This document shows, piece after piece, positions 55,126 through 63,989 of a stretch of DNA of 64,000 nt. The translations under genes and the position numbers were made by a program. This stretch comes from Catenovulum adriaticum (GTDB taxonomy: Bacteria; Pseudomonadota; Gammaproteobacteria; Enterobacterales; Alteromonadaceae). The notes under the pieces were generated by a model that did no database searches, had not been told where the DNA came from, and saw only the letters and a program-made list of their open reading frames with translations. Location: assembly GCF_026725475.1 (NCBI RefSeq), contig NZ_CP109966.1:186001-250000 (forward strand), in the 5' to 3' direction. Each line of letters opens with the position of its first letter. The first letter of the stretch is position 1.

Positions 55126-57954
55126 ATGCTGAATCGCTTTAAATTAAACAAAATCATGATCCACTGCGCACTGTTAACTAGTGTCAGTGTGTTAACTGCA
55201 TGTGGTACAGGCTCTGCTGATCCTAAAGGTCAAAATAATCACAATAAAGATGTTGAGGTTATTGTTCTGGAAGAAGGACAGACAGTTGATGATGTCTTAA
55301 ACCCAGATGATGGTGGCGATGAGCCGGATGACGGGGGCGATGATACACAAGTTGAATTAACTACAGATCCGGCCAATGAAGGAGCCAGTTTATTTATTCG
55401 CAGTGAAGACCCTAATCAGAATATCGCTGGATTTGAATTTTGCTGTGGTGGGTTTGATAGCTATCAGGAACATGGATTTACTCATGCAACCGGTGATTTT
55501 GTAAAATTAGACGGCGGATTCTGGGGCGCTGATGTGGGCGGTCATATTGATGAGCGCGTATTCTCAAGTTATGGTGACGGTTTTGATAATGATGCTGATA
55601 CCTCTGCAGCGCAGGTGGGGCCGGGTGCTACCGGGTCAATTCGTTCGCCTGAATTTACGGTTGAAAACGACTATATCAACTTTTTAGTTGGCGGTGGCAG
55701 CAATGGCTATGGCAGTGCTAATTCAACTGCACTCACTCTGGTTGTGGATGAGCAGGTGGTTCGTCAGGCCAGTGGCACAAATGAACATAATAATATGAAC
55801 TGGCAAACCTGGGATGTAAAAGAATATCAGGGCAAAACCGCGTTTGTTGAGTTTATTGATATGCATGCAAATGATAACTCAGATTCGAGTCTGGCTTATA
55901 TCGTCGCTGACCAGTTTCGCGCTGCAGATAAAGCTGCGGTCATGCCGGATAGCTCAACTGAGGTGTCAACAACAGCAAGTCTGACTAGTTCGCCTGATTC
56001 GGCCGGTATGTCTGCATTTGTTCGTCAGGCTGATTTAAATAAGAATATTGCCGGATTCGAATTCTGCTGTGGTAAATATAATACCTATCAGGCACACAGT
56101 TTCCGCGCAACTGGCGATATGATCTTTTTAGACGGTGGTTGGTGGGCAGCCGATGTAGTCAATCATGTTGGTGACAGGGTTTTTTCAAGCCGAGCCGATG
56201 GCTTTGAGGCCGATGGTGCAGCACTCGGCTGGATAGGTGATTCAGCAACTGGCAGTTTAATCAGTCCTGAATTTCAAATTGAAAATAACTACCTTAACTT
56301 TTTGATTGGTGGTGGCACCAATGCTTACCATTTCGAAAAAGCAACGGCCGTAGTATTGCGTGTGAATGGCAAAATCGTTCGTCATGCAAGCGGAAATGGT
56401 GAAGAAAATAAAGTCGACTGGCAATCGTGGGATGTCTCCTCTCTAATTGGCGAAACAGCCGTATTTGAAATTATTGATCAGCATGATGCAGCCGAAGATG
56501 ATGGTTCACTCGCTTTTATTTTGGTCGATGAGATCCGACAGGCAGACAGAGCTGCTAACCAGCCGTCAGCTTCATCTGTGGTCACTTCTGATGTGGGTCA
56601 TCGCCAAGAGCTAGTATTAGATTTAGGTGATCCGAATCCGTTTTACGATAATGGCGAATACTATATTTATTACCTTGAAAACTATGGTTTTCATTCATGG
56701 GCGGTTGCAAAAACATCTGATTTACTCACATCCAGCTTTCCGCAAACTGTACTGCCAGCTTCTGGTGATGCTGCTAAAGCTGATCAGTGGATAGGTTCAG
56801 GCAGTGTGATTAAAGCGCAAGATGGCAGTTATCATTTATTTTACACAGGCCATAACCAGAATTTATCTCCGGTAGAAACCGTGATGCATGCAACCGCAGA
56901 TGACAATACGTTAACTAACTGGACCCCAGTTGAAGCTGATACATTCACAGGTTCAAATGGTTACAGCGATTATGATTTTAGAGATCCGCTCGTTTTCTGG
57001 AATGAATCAGAAAGCCAATACTGGATGCTGATTACCACACGTTTTGATAACAAAGCGGCTATTGGTTTATATACATCAGAAAATTTATCAAGCTGGACTG
57101 CGCAAGATCCGCTCTATACTGAAGTATCTAATTTGAACTTAGAAGTAGCTGATTACTTTGAACTAGATGGCAAACCTTTTATTGTGTATTCAGACCAGCG
57201 AGACAATTCTCGTCAGGTTAAATATTTAACCAAAGACGGTGATAACTGGGTGACAGCGAATAATGATGCATTAGATGGCCGTGCCTATTATGCAGCACGA
57301 ACGGCTGGTGCTGCAGATGAACGTTTATTATTTGGCTGGGTTGCACATAACTTTGGTCGAAAAGACGGCAATAATCCGGATTGGGGCGGTGATTTAATGA
57401 TCCACCAGGTTAAACTTAACAATGGTGAGCTGGCCGTTGAACTGCCGGAAAAAATCCGCACAGGTTTAATGCAGTCTATGCCAGTTGAGTCTGTTTTCAC
57501 TGAGGGTGGTGCCACAGCAACGGCAAATGGCTTTAGCCTGCCGGCTCAAAGCGCGGTCACTTTAGCGGCTTCTTCCGTTAAAAATCGTTGGGCTTTCAGT
57601 GTCGACAGTGCGAGCGCGAATGCTGAATTTGGCTTGTTGTTTAGAAAACCACTTGAAGACGACGCAGACAAACGCGCACATTTAGAAGTGGATGCGGCTA
57701 ACAATCAGGCAACTTTTTATTTTGCAGGCGATGAAGATAATCAGTTTAATCCGGTTGTCACTATCCCACTGGATGCATCTACCGGGATTGATTTTGAACT
57801 GATAGCCGACCCTAAAGCTGGAGTTGGAGCTCTGTATATCAATAATACCCGCGCGTTGAGTTTTAGATTATACGAAATTGCAGACTATGAAATTGGTTTT
57901 TATAGTCAGTCAGACGCGATTAACATAAATGAATTATCGCGTTATTCAAAATAA
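55126..57954 (+). CDS. GH32-clan lipoprotein with two tandem N-terminal accessory domains
   Basis: A 942-residue lipoprotein (lipobox LTAC, cysteine 26). An acidic linker (DDGGDEPDDGGDD) follows, then two homologous domains at about 86-268 and 295-475, each opening with GFEFCC (C106/C107; C314/C315) and containing SPEF/NNYLNFLIGGG-like strands. This domain type is the one inserted in the GH32 enzymes at 58139 and 61783. The C-terminal part is a five-bladed-propeller enzyme: D502 in GDPNPFYDNG, D620 in FRDPLVFW and E673 in LEVADYFEL match the GH32/GH68 triad, although the WMNDPNG motif is replaced; a beta-sandwich ends the protein. It probably acts on levan or inulin at the cell surface. A GH43-type role is less likely but possible. 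Confidence 0.75.
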   Translation: MLNRFKLNKIMIHCALLTSVSVLTACGTGSADPKGQNNHNKDVEVIVLEEGQTVDDVLNPDDGGDEPDDGGDDTQVELTTDPANEGASLFIRSEDPNQNIAGFEFCCGGFDSYQEHGFTHATGDFVKLDGGFWGADVGGHIDERVFSSYGDGFDNDADTSAAQVGPGATGSIRSPEFTVENDYINFLVGGGSNGYGSANSTALTLVVDEQVVRQASGTNEHNNMNWQTWDVKEYQGKTAFVEFIDMHANDNSDSSLAYIVADQFRAADKAAVMPDSSTEVSTTASLTSSPDSAGMSAFVRQADLNKNIAGFEFCCGKYNTYQAHSFRATGDMIFLDGGWWAADVVNHVGDRVFSSRADGFEADGAALGWIGDSATGSLISPEFQIENNYLNFLIGGGTNAYHFEKATAVVLRVNGKIVRHASGNGEENKVDWQSWDVSSLIGETAVFEIIDQHDAAEDDGSLAFILVDEIRQADRAANQPSASSVVTSDVGHRQELVLDLGDPNPFYDNGEYYIYYLENYGFHSWAVAKTSDLLTSSFPQTVLPASGDAAKADQWIGSGSVIKAQDGSYHLFYTGHNQNLSPVETVMHATADDNTLTNWTPVEADTFTGSNGYSDYDFRDPLVFWNESESQYWMLITTRFDNKAAIGLYTSENLSSWTAQDPLYTEVSNLNLEVADYFELDGKPFIVYSDQRDNSRQVKYLTKDGDNWVTANNDALDGRAYYAARTAGAADERLLFGWVAHNFGRKDGNNPDWGGDLMIHQVKLNNGELAVELPEKIRTGLMQSMPVESVFTEGGATATANGFSLPAQSAVTLAASSVKNRWAFSVDSASANAEFGLLFRKPLEDDADKRAHLEVDAANNQATFYFAGDEDNQFNPVVTIPLDASTGIDFELIADPKAGVGALYINNTRALSFRLYEIADYEIGFYSQSDAININELSRYSK

Positions 57955-58042
57955 TGAATAACGCGTAACAGTTTATCTGATCCCCTTCTATTTCAGAAGT
58001 TCAGATAAGGCGTTATCGGAGAGTGCCGACTCTGGTAACGCC
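57938..58042 (+). promoter_or_regulatory. Three consecutive strong hairpins between GH32-clan genes
   Basis: H0: CGCGTTATTC/GAATAACGCG (57938-57965), spanning the stop codon. H1: TTATCTGA/TCAGATAA with inner CTTCT/AGAAG (57973-58008). H2: GGCGTTA/TAACGCC with inner AGAGT/ACTCT (58009-58042). None has a long U-run. They could terminate, pause, or protect the upstream message. Confidence 0.65.
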
Positions 58043-58138
58043 ATTTACTTTACCTTTGAACTCGCGTGAATAAAATTGTTTTTGATATCACGTATCAATA
58101 AACCGCCTGAGTGCAAGCAAGTTGAATAGCAGGTTAAA

Positions 58139-60190
58139 ATGAAATTGAAACACTTAAGCCAGATAGTTATTTTATGTGGGCTGGTTGGATTGCCAGTATT
58201 TGCACAAAATTCAAATTCTGAAAATGAACATGAAAAATGGGTTGATTACCAGCAGCATCACAGGCCACAGTTGCATTTTTCGCCAAAGCAAGGTTGGATG
58301 AATGATCCAAATGGCATGGTTTATCACAATGGTGAATACCATTTGTTTTTCCAGCATTATCCGGATGGCACGCAATGGAACACCATGCATTGGGGCCATG
58401 CAGTTTCTAAAGATTTAACGCATTGGCAGGAACTGCCAATTGCGCTTCATCCCGATGAAAAAGGTTGGATTTATTCTGGCAGCGCCGTGCTAGATAAGGA
58501 TAATACTTCAGGCTTAGGCACCACAAATAATCCGCCTCTGGTTGCAATTTTTACCTACCATGACAAAAAAGCTGAAGCTGTTCGGGGCGATAATGTTCAA
58601 ACTCAAGCGTTGGCTTACAGTTTGGATAATGGCCGTAGTTGGCAAAAATATCACGGCAATCCTGTATTAGAAGGCGGTAACATAGCAGACTTTCGCGATC
58701 CCAAAGTATTCTGGCACGAGGAATCAGAGCAGTGGGTGATGGCGTTAGCTGTACAAAACCGAATTGGCTTTTATGGTTCAGAAAACTTAAAAAATTGGCA
58801 GCATTTAAGCGATTTTGGTGCTGAATTTGGCGCACATGGTGGTTATTGGGAATGTCCTGATCTGATTAAAATGCAGGTTGAAGGCAGTGACGAAGAAAAA
58901 TATGTATTGCTAGTTAGCTTAAATCCGGGCGGGCCTAACGGCGGTTCGGGTACTCAGTATTTTGTTGGCGACTTTGACGGTAAAGTTTTTACATTGGACA
59001 CCGAGTTTGAAAAAAGTGTGACAAAAATTCCGGCTCGTTTTCCGCAAGATACGATTTTTGAGAATTTTGAATCTGACTTGAGTCAGTGGCAAAAACAAGG
59101 CAATGCGTTTAATCAGTCGCCTGTTGTCGCTGATGAAAATCAGTTCATAGGTAAATTTGGTGCTAAGTTAGCCAACTCATTTAATACAGGTGACGACTCA
59201 ACTGGGAAACTCATCAGTCAACCATTTACAATTGAGCAAGCCTTTATTAACTTTGTGATTGCTGGCGGCAAATATGCTGACGATGCAGCGATTAATTTGA
59301 TCGTGGATGAAAAAACCGTTGCATCAGCAACCGGTAATAATTCAGGCGCTATGGTGATAAAAAGCTGGAATGTTAGCCAGTGGCAAGGTCAGACTGCACA
59401 TTTAGAAATTGTTGATAATGCAACCGGCCCTTGGGGGCATATCTCGGTTGATCAAATTGTGTTTTCCGATACTCAGGCTAAACCAGCAACCGAGCCTGCC
59501 GTTTGGCTGGATTATGGAGCGGATAATTATGCCGGTGTTACCTGGTCGGGTATTGAAGACGACCGCCATTTATTTATTGGATGGATGAATAACTGGGCTT
59601 ATGCTAATGAAGTGCCGACTGATCAGTGGCGCGGTGCTATGACTTTGCCAAGAGAACTCAAACTGGCTAAAACACCCTCCGGATACAGGGTTAAATCTTT
59701 ACCCCTAAATGAACTAAAACAGGTTGCCAAACAGTCTGCTGAGGGGAAAAATTTAAAATTAAATAACGCGGTTTCACTCAATCAACTGGCTAATATGCAA
59801 GCTGAGTTATTTGAACTAGATTTGACCATAGAGATGCGCTCAGCCACTCAATTCAGACTAGAGATTGGCAATCAACTTAATGAAAAAGTGATACTGTTAT
59901 TGGATACTGATAAACAGACAGTATCGCTTGACCGACGTTTTGCCGGCCAGCATAGGTTTGATGAAGATTTTGCTATGGTACAGTCAGCGCCGCTTGCTAT
60001 TGAAAATCAGTACCAGATTAAACTGATACAGGATGTGGCATCTACCGAGATATTTATTAATCAGGGCGAAGTCACCCTGACTTCGTTGGTTTTTCCGAAT
60101 AAACCTTTAAGCTTGATTAAACTAGAATCTGATAAAGAGAGTTTGATAACACAGTGGAAGTTGACTGAGTTGTCCTCTATTTGGCGCTAA
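58139..60190 (+). CDS. Secreted GH32 fructanase with inserted beta-sandwich domain
   Basis: Exo- or endo-acting beta-fructosidase (levanase/inulinase type) of 683 residues with a cleavable signal peptide (IVILCGLVGLPVFAQ), hence periplasmic or secreted. The catalytic triad is D56 (WMNDPNG), D187 (FRDPKV) and E238 (WECPD). Between the propeller strand FVGDFDGK and the strand WLDYGADNYAG lies an extra domain (about 305-455: FENFESDLSQW to GHISVDQIVF) that the cytoplasmic GH32 at 8624 lacks. AGG precedes ATG 58139. It lies downstream of the GH32-like lipoprotein gene, separated by three hairpins and without its own ACAACGTTGT site, so it is probably expressed from the 54987 promoter by read-through. 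Confidence 0.92.
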   Translation: MKLKHLSQIVILCGLVGLPVFAQNSNSENEHEKWVDYQQHHRPQLHFSPKQGWMNDPNGMVYHNGEYHLFFQHYPDGTQWNTMHWGHAVSKDLTHWQELPIALHPDEKGWIYSGSAVLDKDNTSGLGTTNNPPLVAIFTYHDKKAEAVRGDNVQTQALAYSLDNGRSWQKYHGNPVLEGGNIADFRDPKVFWHEESEQWVMALAVQNRIGFYGSENLKNWQHLSDFGAEFGAHGGYWECPDLIKMQVEGSDEEKYVLLVSLNPGGPNGGSGTQYFVGDFDGKVFTLDTEFEKSVTKIPARFPQDTIFENFESDLSQWQKQGNAFNQSPVVADENQFIGKFGAKLANSFNTGDDSTGKLISQPFTIEQAFINFVIAGGKYADDAAINLIVDEKTVASATGNNSGAMVIKSWNVSQWQGQTAHLEIVDNATGPWGHISVDQIVFSDTQAKPATEPAVWLDYGADNYAGVTWSGIEDDRHLFIGWMNNWAYANEVPTDQWRGAMTLPRELKLAKTPSGYRVKSLPLNELKQVAKQSAEGKNLKLNNAVSLNQLANMQAELFELDLTIEMRSATQFRLEIGNQLNEKVILLLDTDKQTVSLDRRFAGQHRFDEDFAMVQSAPLAIENQYQIKLIQDVASTEIFINQGEVTLTSLVFPNKPLSLIKLESDKESLITQWKLTELSSIWR

Positions 60191-60203
60191 CGCATCATAA
60201 TAA

Positions 60204-60237
60204 AGTCTAACCAAGCTAAATTTAGCTTGGTTAGACT
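60204..60237. terminator. 34-base perfect palindrome after the GH32 gene
   Basis: Arms of 17 bases (AGTCTAACCAAGCTAAA and its exact complement) meet without a loop, 14 bases after the stop. It can form a long hairpin and is the likely transcript end, though no U-run follows. Confidence 0.65.
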
Positions 60238-60394
60238 AAACCGAAAAGCTTAAAAGTCATTCTTTATAGAATCGTTTTGTTTTTTTAACTTGTCAGCTCT
60301 GGATGAATTATAGATAATCCACAACCCGTTTAAATTAAAGCTAAATTTAGTTGAATGTTTTGTGAGTTGAGCACAAACATTTAAAAGGATATTC

Positions 60395-61405
60395 ATGGTT
60401 ACAATAAAGCAGGTTGCACAGAGAGCTGGCGTTTCGTTTAAAACGGTTTCGCGTGTAGTAAATAATGATCCCACAGTCAAACCCGAAAACCGTGATAAAA
60501 TTCTAGCGGCTATTGAAGAGTTGGGTTATCAGCCAAATATTGCAGCACGAATGATCCGCAAGAAAAACTCAGATATTATTGGTTTTATTTCAGATGAAAT
60601 CTCAACCACACCATCGTCTGTTGATATTATCCGAGGCGCTCAGGATATGGCCTGGGAAAAAGGTAAAACCTTAATGGTTTTTAACCTGAATCAAAAAGAT
60701 GCTAACCCGGCTCAGCTCTTTGATGAGTGTACTCAACACAGAGCCGAAGGCGTAATTTATGGCGCTATGTATCACCAACCCGTTAGTTTACCTAAATCTT
60801 TTGAAAAACTGCCGACCGTAATGGTTAACTGTTTTGATCCTGGGCAAAAATACCCAGCGATTGTACCGGATGACGAGCAGGCCGCTTATTATGTAACCCG
60901 TCAGTTATTAGCAAAAGGTTACCGGCGGATAGCCTTTTTAAATCTAAATCCGGATATTATCGCGGCTCAGTTGCGATTAGCAGGTTTTGAGCAAGCATTA
61001 ACCGAATACGGGATCACAGAAGATAATTATATTGTAAAAACCATAGAGCAGGTTAAAGGCGACAAAGTTATTGACGTTACGCGAGATATGACGCTGGATG
61101 TGCTTGATAACTTTAAACCGGATGCGATTTTATGCGGTAAAGATTTAGTCGCAGTGCGCGTTTATTTTGTATTGGAGTCACTTAAAATTAAAGTGGCTGA
61201 AGATATAGGCGTAGCAAGTTTTGATAACTGGGATGCTATTCCAGATATTTTAGTTCCGGGTCTGTCGACCATGAGCTTACCTTATTATGAAATGGGTCGC
61301 CGGGCGGTGCAAAAAGTAATAGAGACTAGCGAACACAAACGTAATACTCAGTCTGGGGAACCCGAGAAAATTACGTGTTTGTTGGCAAGCAGGGAATCAT
61401 TTTAA
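60395..61405 (+). CDS. LacI-family repressor of the fructan regulon, copy 2
   Basis: A 336-residue LacI protein, close paralogue of the one at 50521 with identical recognition helix VSFKTVSRVVN and near-identical ISDEISTTP and GAQDMAWEKGKTLMVFNL segments. Differences are spread over the sensor domain (for example DPTVKPENRDK against EPGVKPQNVAK), so the two may answer different sugars while sharing the operator. It lies between two GH32 genes. AGGA precedes ATG 60395. No ACAACGTTGT site is seen directly upstream, unlike copy 1, so autoregulation is less likely. Confidence 0.92.
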   Translation: MVTIKQVAQRAGVSFKTVSRVVNNDPTVKPENRDKILAAIEELGYQPNIAARMIRKKNSDIIGFISDEISTTPSSVDIIRGAQDMAWEKGKTLMVFNLNQKDANPAQLFDECTQHRAEGVIYGAMYHQPVSLPKSFEKLPTVMVNCFDPGQKYPAIVPDDEQAAYYVTRQLLAKGYRRIAFLNLNPDIIAAQLRLAGFEQALTEYGITEDNYIVKTIEQVKGDKVIDVTRDMTLDVLDNFKPDAILCGKDLVAVRVYFVLESLKIKVAEDIGVASFDNWDAIPDILVPGLSTMSLPYYEMGRRAVQKVIETSEHKRNTQSGEPEKITCLLASRESF

Positions 61406-61606
61406 CGACTTAAGCTTTAACCAGTGTGAACTAGATAAAATGATCGCGTTTTTCGCAATAAAAATATGACAACCATTTAAGTCTTCCTTTGCCGTCTGTA
61501 ACAAAAACAGGTAAGTGGCTTACTTAACACTATGTATTTCGATAAAGTGTTAAGTTTTCTTTAGCAGAGTTTTATTGTCTTTGCTTATTAATCAATTTTA
61601 TTTTCA

Positions 61607-61690
61607 GAAGATCTCACTCGGCAATACTCATTTGTTTGCCAAGATCTTCAAACAAATGAATGTTACCAATAAAACTATTTGTTTTTTTTT
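61607..61690 (+). promoter_or_regulatory. Overlapping alternative hairpins after LacI copy 2
   Basis: GAAGATCT (61607) / AGATCTTC (61642) and CATTTGTTTG (61629) / CAAACAAATG (61649) interleave, and AAACAAAT (61650) can instead pair with ATTTGTTT (61677), which runs into a long T-tract. The last pairing may be the LacI terminator. The rest of the 61406-61701 interval shows nothing. Confidence 0.4.
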
Positions 61691-61701
61691 TGTAAAAAAT
61701 A

Positions 61702-61744
61702 TTGAAAACAACGTTGTTTAAGTCTATAGTTTAGACAACGTTGT
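61702..61744 (+). promoter_or_regulatory. Promoter with two fructan operators
   Basis: TTGAAA (61702) - 17 bases - TATAGT (61725). One perfect ACAACGTTGT (61708-61717) lies inside the spacer and a second (61735-61744) lies just after the -10 box. This is the clearest repressor-controlled promoter in the window and drives the GH32 gene at 61783. Confidence 0.85.
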
Positions 61745-61782
61745 TAAGGTGAGTTATCTCACAATCAAAGGTACTTAAAATT

Positions 61783-63870
61783 ATGAAAGGTTTGATTTCA
61801 ATTCTGGCGGTGGGGTGTTTATCAGCTTGCAGTCAATTTAATTCGAATACGCAAGCACTAGGGACAAGTTTAGGAGGCGAGAAAGTGGATATGGCGCAAC
61901 ATCATTATCAAGAACATCACAGGCCGCAGTATCATTTTACGCCTCGGGCAAACTGGATGAATGACCCGAATGGTATGGTGTATTTGGATGGTGAATATCA
62001 CCTATTTTATCAATATTATCCAGATGACAATGTATGGGGACCAATGCATTGGGGGCACGCGATTTCAACCGATATGGTGAATTGGGAGCATTATCCAGTT
62101 GCATTATTTCCGGATGAACATGGTTGGATTTTTTCGGGCAGTGCGGTATTTGATAAAAATAACACATCTGGCTTAGGGACTAAAAATAACCCGCCTTTAA
62201 TCGCAATTTATACTTATCATAATGACAAAAAAGCTAGAGCAGGTTCTAAAAACTTTCAAACCCAAGGTATAGCTTATAGCTTGGATAAAGGACGAACTTG
62301 GACACCTTATGAAAATAACCCAGTTTTGATCGGCCCAGATATCCCTGATTTCCGTGATCCTAAGGTAAGTTGGTATGAGCCTGAGCAAAAATGGGTAATG
62401 GCATTAGCAATTGATGATCATATTGGTTTTTATTCTTCTAAAAATTTAATTGATTGGAAATTTGAAAGTAACTTTGGCATTGATGCAGGCACACATGCCG
62501 GTGTGTGGGAATGCCCTGATTTAATTAAAATGCAGGTAGAAGGCTCTAATGAAGAAAAGTATGTCTTATTAGTTAGTATTAATCCGGGTGGGCCTAATGG
62601 TGGTAGTGCGACTCAGTATTTTGTAGGTGACTTTAATGGAAGTGAATTTATTTTAGACGAAAAAATGGAACAACAAGTGTCTAAAATTCCGGCTGAATTT
62701 CCACAAGGGCATGTGTTTGCAGATTTTGAAAGTGATTTTTCTGGATGGACAGTAGAGGGCGATGCTTTTGCACTTGGCCCTGTTACAGGCAACATTCAAG
62801 GTCAGAGTGGAGTATCAAACTTTGTTGGTAAACGATTAGTTAACTCTTTTAATAAAGGCGATGCAACTACTGGTGAAATAACATCGCAATCGTTCACAAT
62901 TGATCGCGACTTCATCAATTTTTATATTGGTGGTGGCCAGCATCCCGGCAAAACGGGTATCCAGTTAATGATTAATAACAAAGTTGTGCGTAGCGAAACC
63001 GGTCATAACTCTGAAAAACTGGATGTGGCAAGCTGGGACGTTTCCGAGTTCATTGGTCAAACCGCGCAATTAAAGATTGTAGATCACGTAACTAGCGGTT
63101 GGGGACATATCAATGTTGATCAAATTGTATTTTCTAACAAACCGGCATTACCTGTGCGTGAACCCGCGATTTGGTTAGATTATGGTACAGATAATTATGC
63201 TGGTGTAACTTGGTCGAACGTACCTGAGTCGGATGGTCGCCATTTATTTATCGGTTGGATGAGTAACTGGCTATACGCTAATGATGTGCCTACTGATGAA
63301 TGGCGCAGCGCAATGACCATTCCAAGAACATTAACTTTGAATAAAACTGATATGGGTCTTCGAGTTTTTTCAAACCCAGTGAATGAGTTACAAAGCTTAC
63401 GCGTTGAATCAAATCAGCGCCATCAGGATACAGTAACAGAACGTATTAATTTAAATCAGTTGGCTGGGATTCGTGCAGCACAGTTTGAATTGGATTTGAC
63501 CGTCACCGCAAATCAGGCTAAATCGTTTACGATTGAAATTAGCAATGATATCAATGAAAAAGTGAGCCTTATATTCAACCGAGCAGATAATCAGCTGGTA
63601 TTAGATAGAACTCACGCAGGCAAAAGCCGATTCCATGATACGTTCGCCACTGAGCAAGTAGCGCCTTTGAACGGCGATGCCGAGTCGTATCGAATCCAAG
63701 TATTTCAAGACGCGTCATCAACCGAGTTGTTTGTCAATCAAGGTGAAGTGGTGATGACAGCCCTGGTTTTTCCAAATCAAGATTTATCCAAGATAGATTT
63801 AATCGCTGAGAGCGATATCGAGCTCAGCCAATGGAGCTTACATAAATTAGCATCTATATGGCAGCAGTAA
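61783..63870 (+). CDS. GH32 fructanase lipoprotein with inserted beta-sandwich domain
   Basis: Beta-fructosidase of 695 residues anchored by a lipobox (LSAC, cysteine 16), so probably at the outer membrane. The triad is D61 (WMNDPNG), D192 (FRDPKV) and E243 (WECPD). It is colinear with the enzyme at 58139 throughout, including the inserted domain (about 312-464, FADFESDFSGW to GHINVDQIVF), and the two are paralogues with different cellular anchoring. A twin-operator promoter lies upstream, and AAAGG precedes ATG 61783. A further ACAACGTTGT at the window edge suggests that the regulon continues. Levan against inulin preference cannot be told from sequence. Confidence 0.93.
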   Translation: MKGLISILAVGCLSACSQFNSNTQALGTSLGGEKVDMAQHHYQEHHRPQYHFTPRANWMNDPNGMVYLDGEYHLFYQYYPDDNVWGPMHWGHAISTDMVNWEHYPVALFPDEHGWIFSGSAVFDKNNTSGLGTKNNPPLIAIYTYHNDKKARAGSKNFQTQGIAYSLDKGRTWTPYENNPVLIGPDIPDFRDPKVSWYEPEQKWVMALAIDDHIGFYSSKNLIDWKFESNFGIDAGTHAGVWECPDLIKMQVEGSNEEKYVLLVSINPGGPNGGSATQYFVGDFNGSEFILDEKMEQQVSKIPAEFPQGHVFADFESDFSGWTVEGDAFALGPVTGNIQGQSGVSNFVGKRLVNSFNKGDATTGEITSQSFTIDRDFINFYIGGGQHPGKTGIQLMINNKVVRSETGHNSEKLDVASWDVSEFIGQTAQLKIVDHVTSGWGHINVDQIVFSNKPALPVREPAIWLDYGTDNYAGVTWSNVPESDGRHLFIGWMSNWLYANDVPTDEWRSAMTIPRTLTLNKTDMGLRVFSNPVNELQSLRVESNQRHQDTVTERINLNQLAGIRAAQFELDLTVTANQAKSFTIEISNDINEKVSLIFNRADNQLVLDRTHAGKSRFHDTFATEQVAPLNGDAESYRIQVFQDASSTELFVNQGEVVMTALVFPNQDLSKIDLIAESDIELSQWSLHKLASIWQQ

Positions 63871-63979
63871 CTGGCAAGTATATTTAGTCGGGTTAGGAAC
63901 AGTCGACTATTTTGAATATATCAATGATTCAGATAAAAGGAATTTAATCTGAATCATCATTAAAAAACACACACTTAAA

Positions 63980-63989
63980 ACAACGTTGT
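63980..63989. promoter_or_regulatory. Fructan-regulon operator at the right edge
   Basis: A perfect ACAACGTTGT, about 110 bases after the last GH32 gene. The gene it controls lies beyond the window; an outer-membrane receptor for fructans, absent from this window, is one candidate. Confidence 0.7.

Noticed and set aside
55126..57954. Assignment of the lipoprotein to GH43
   Set aside because: The D/RDP/E pattern, the linked GH32 accessory domain and the fructan operators favour the GH32/GH68 clan, although GH43 shares the fold.
60250..60480. 76-codon minus-strand frame before LacI copy 2
   Set aside because: It overlaps the promoter and the first codons of the LacI gene on the other strand and resembles nothing.
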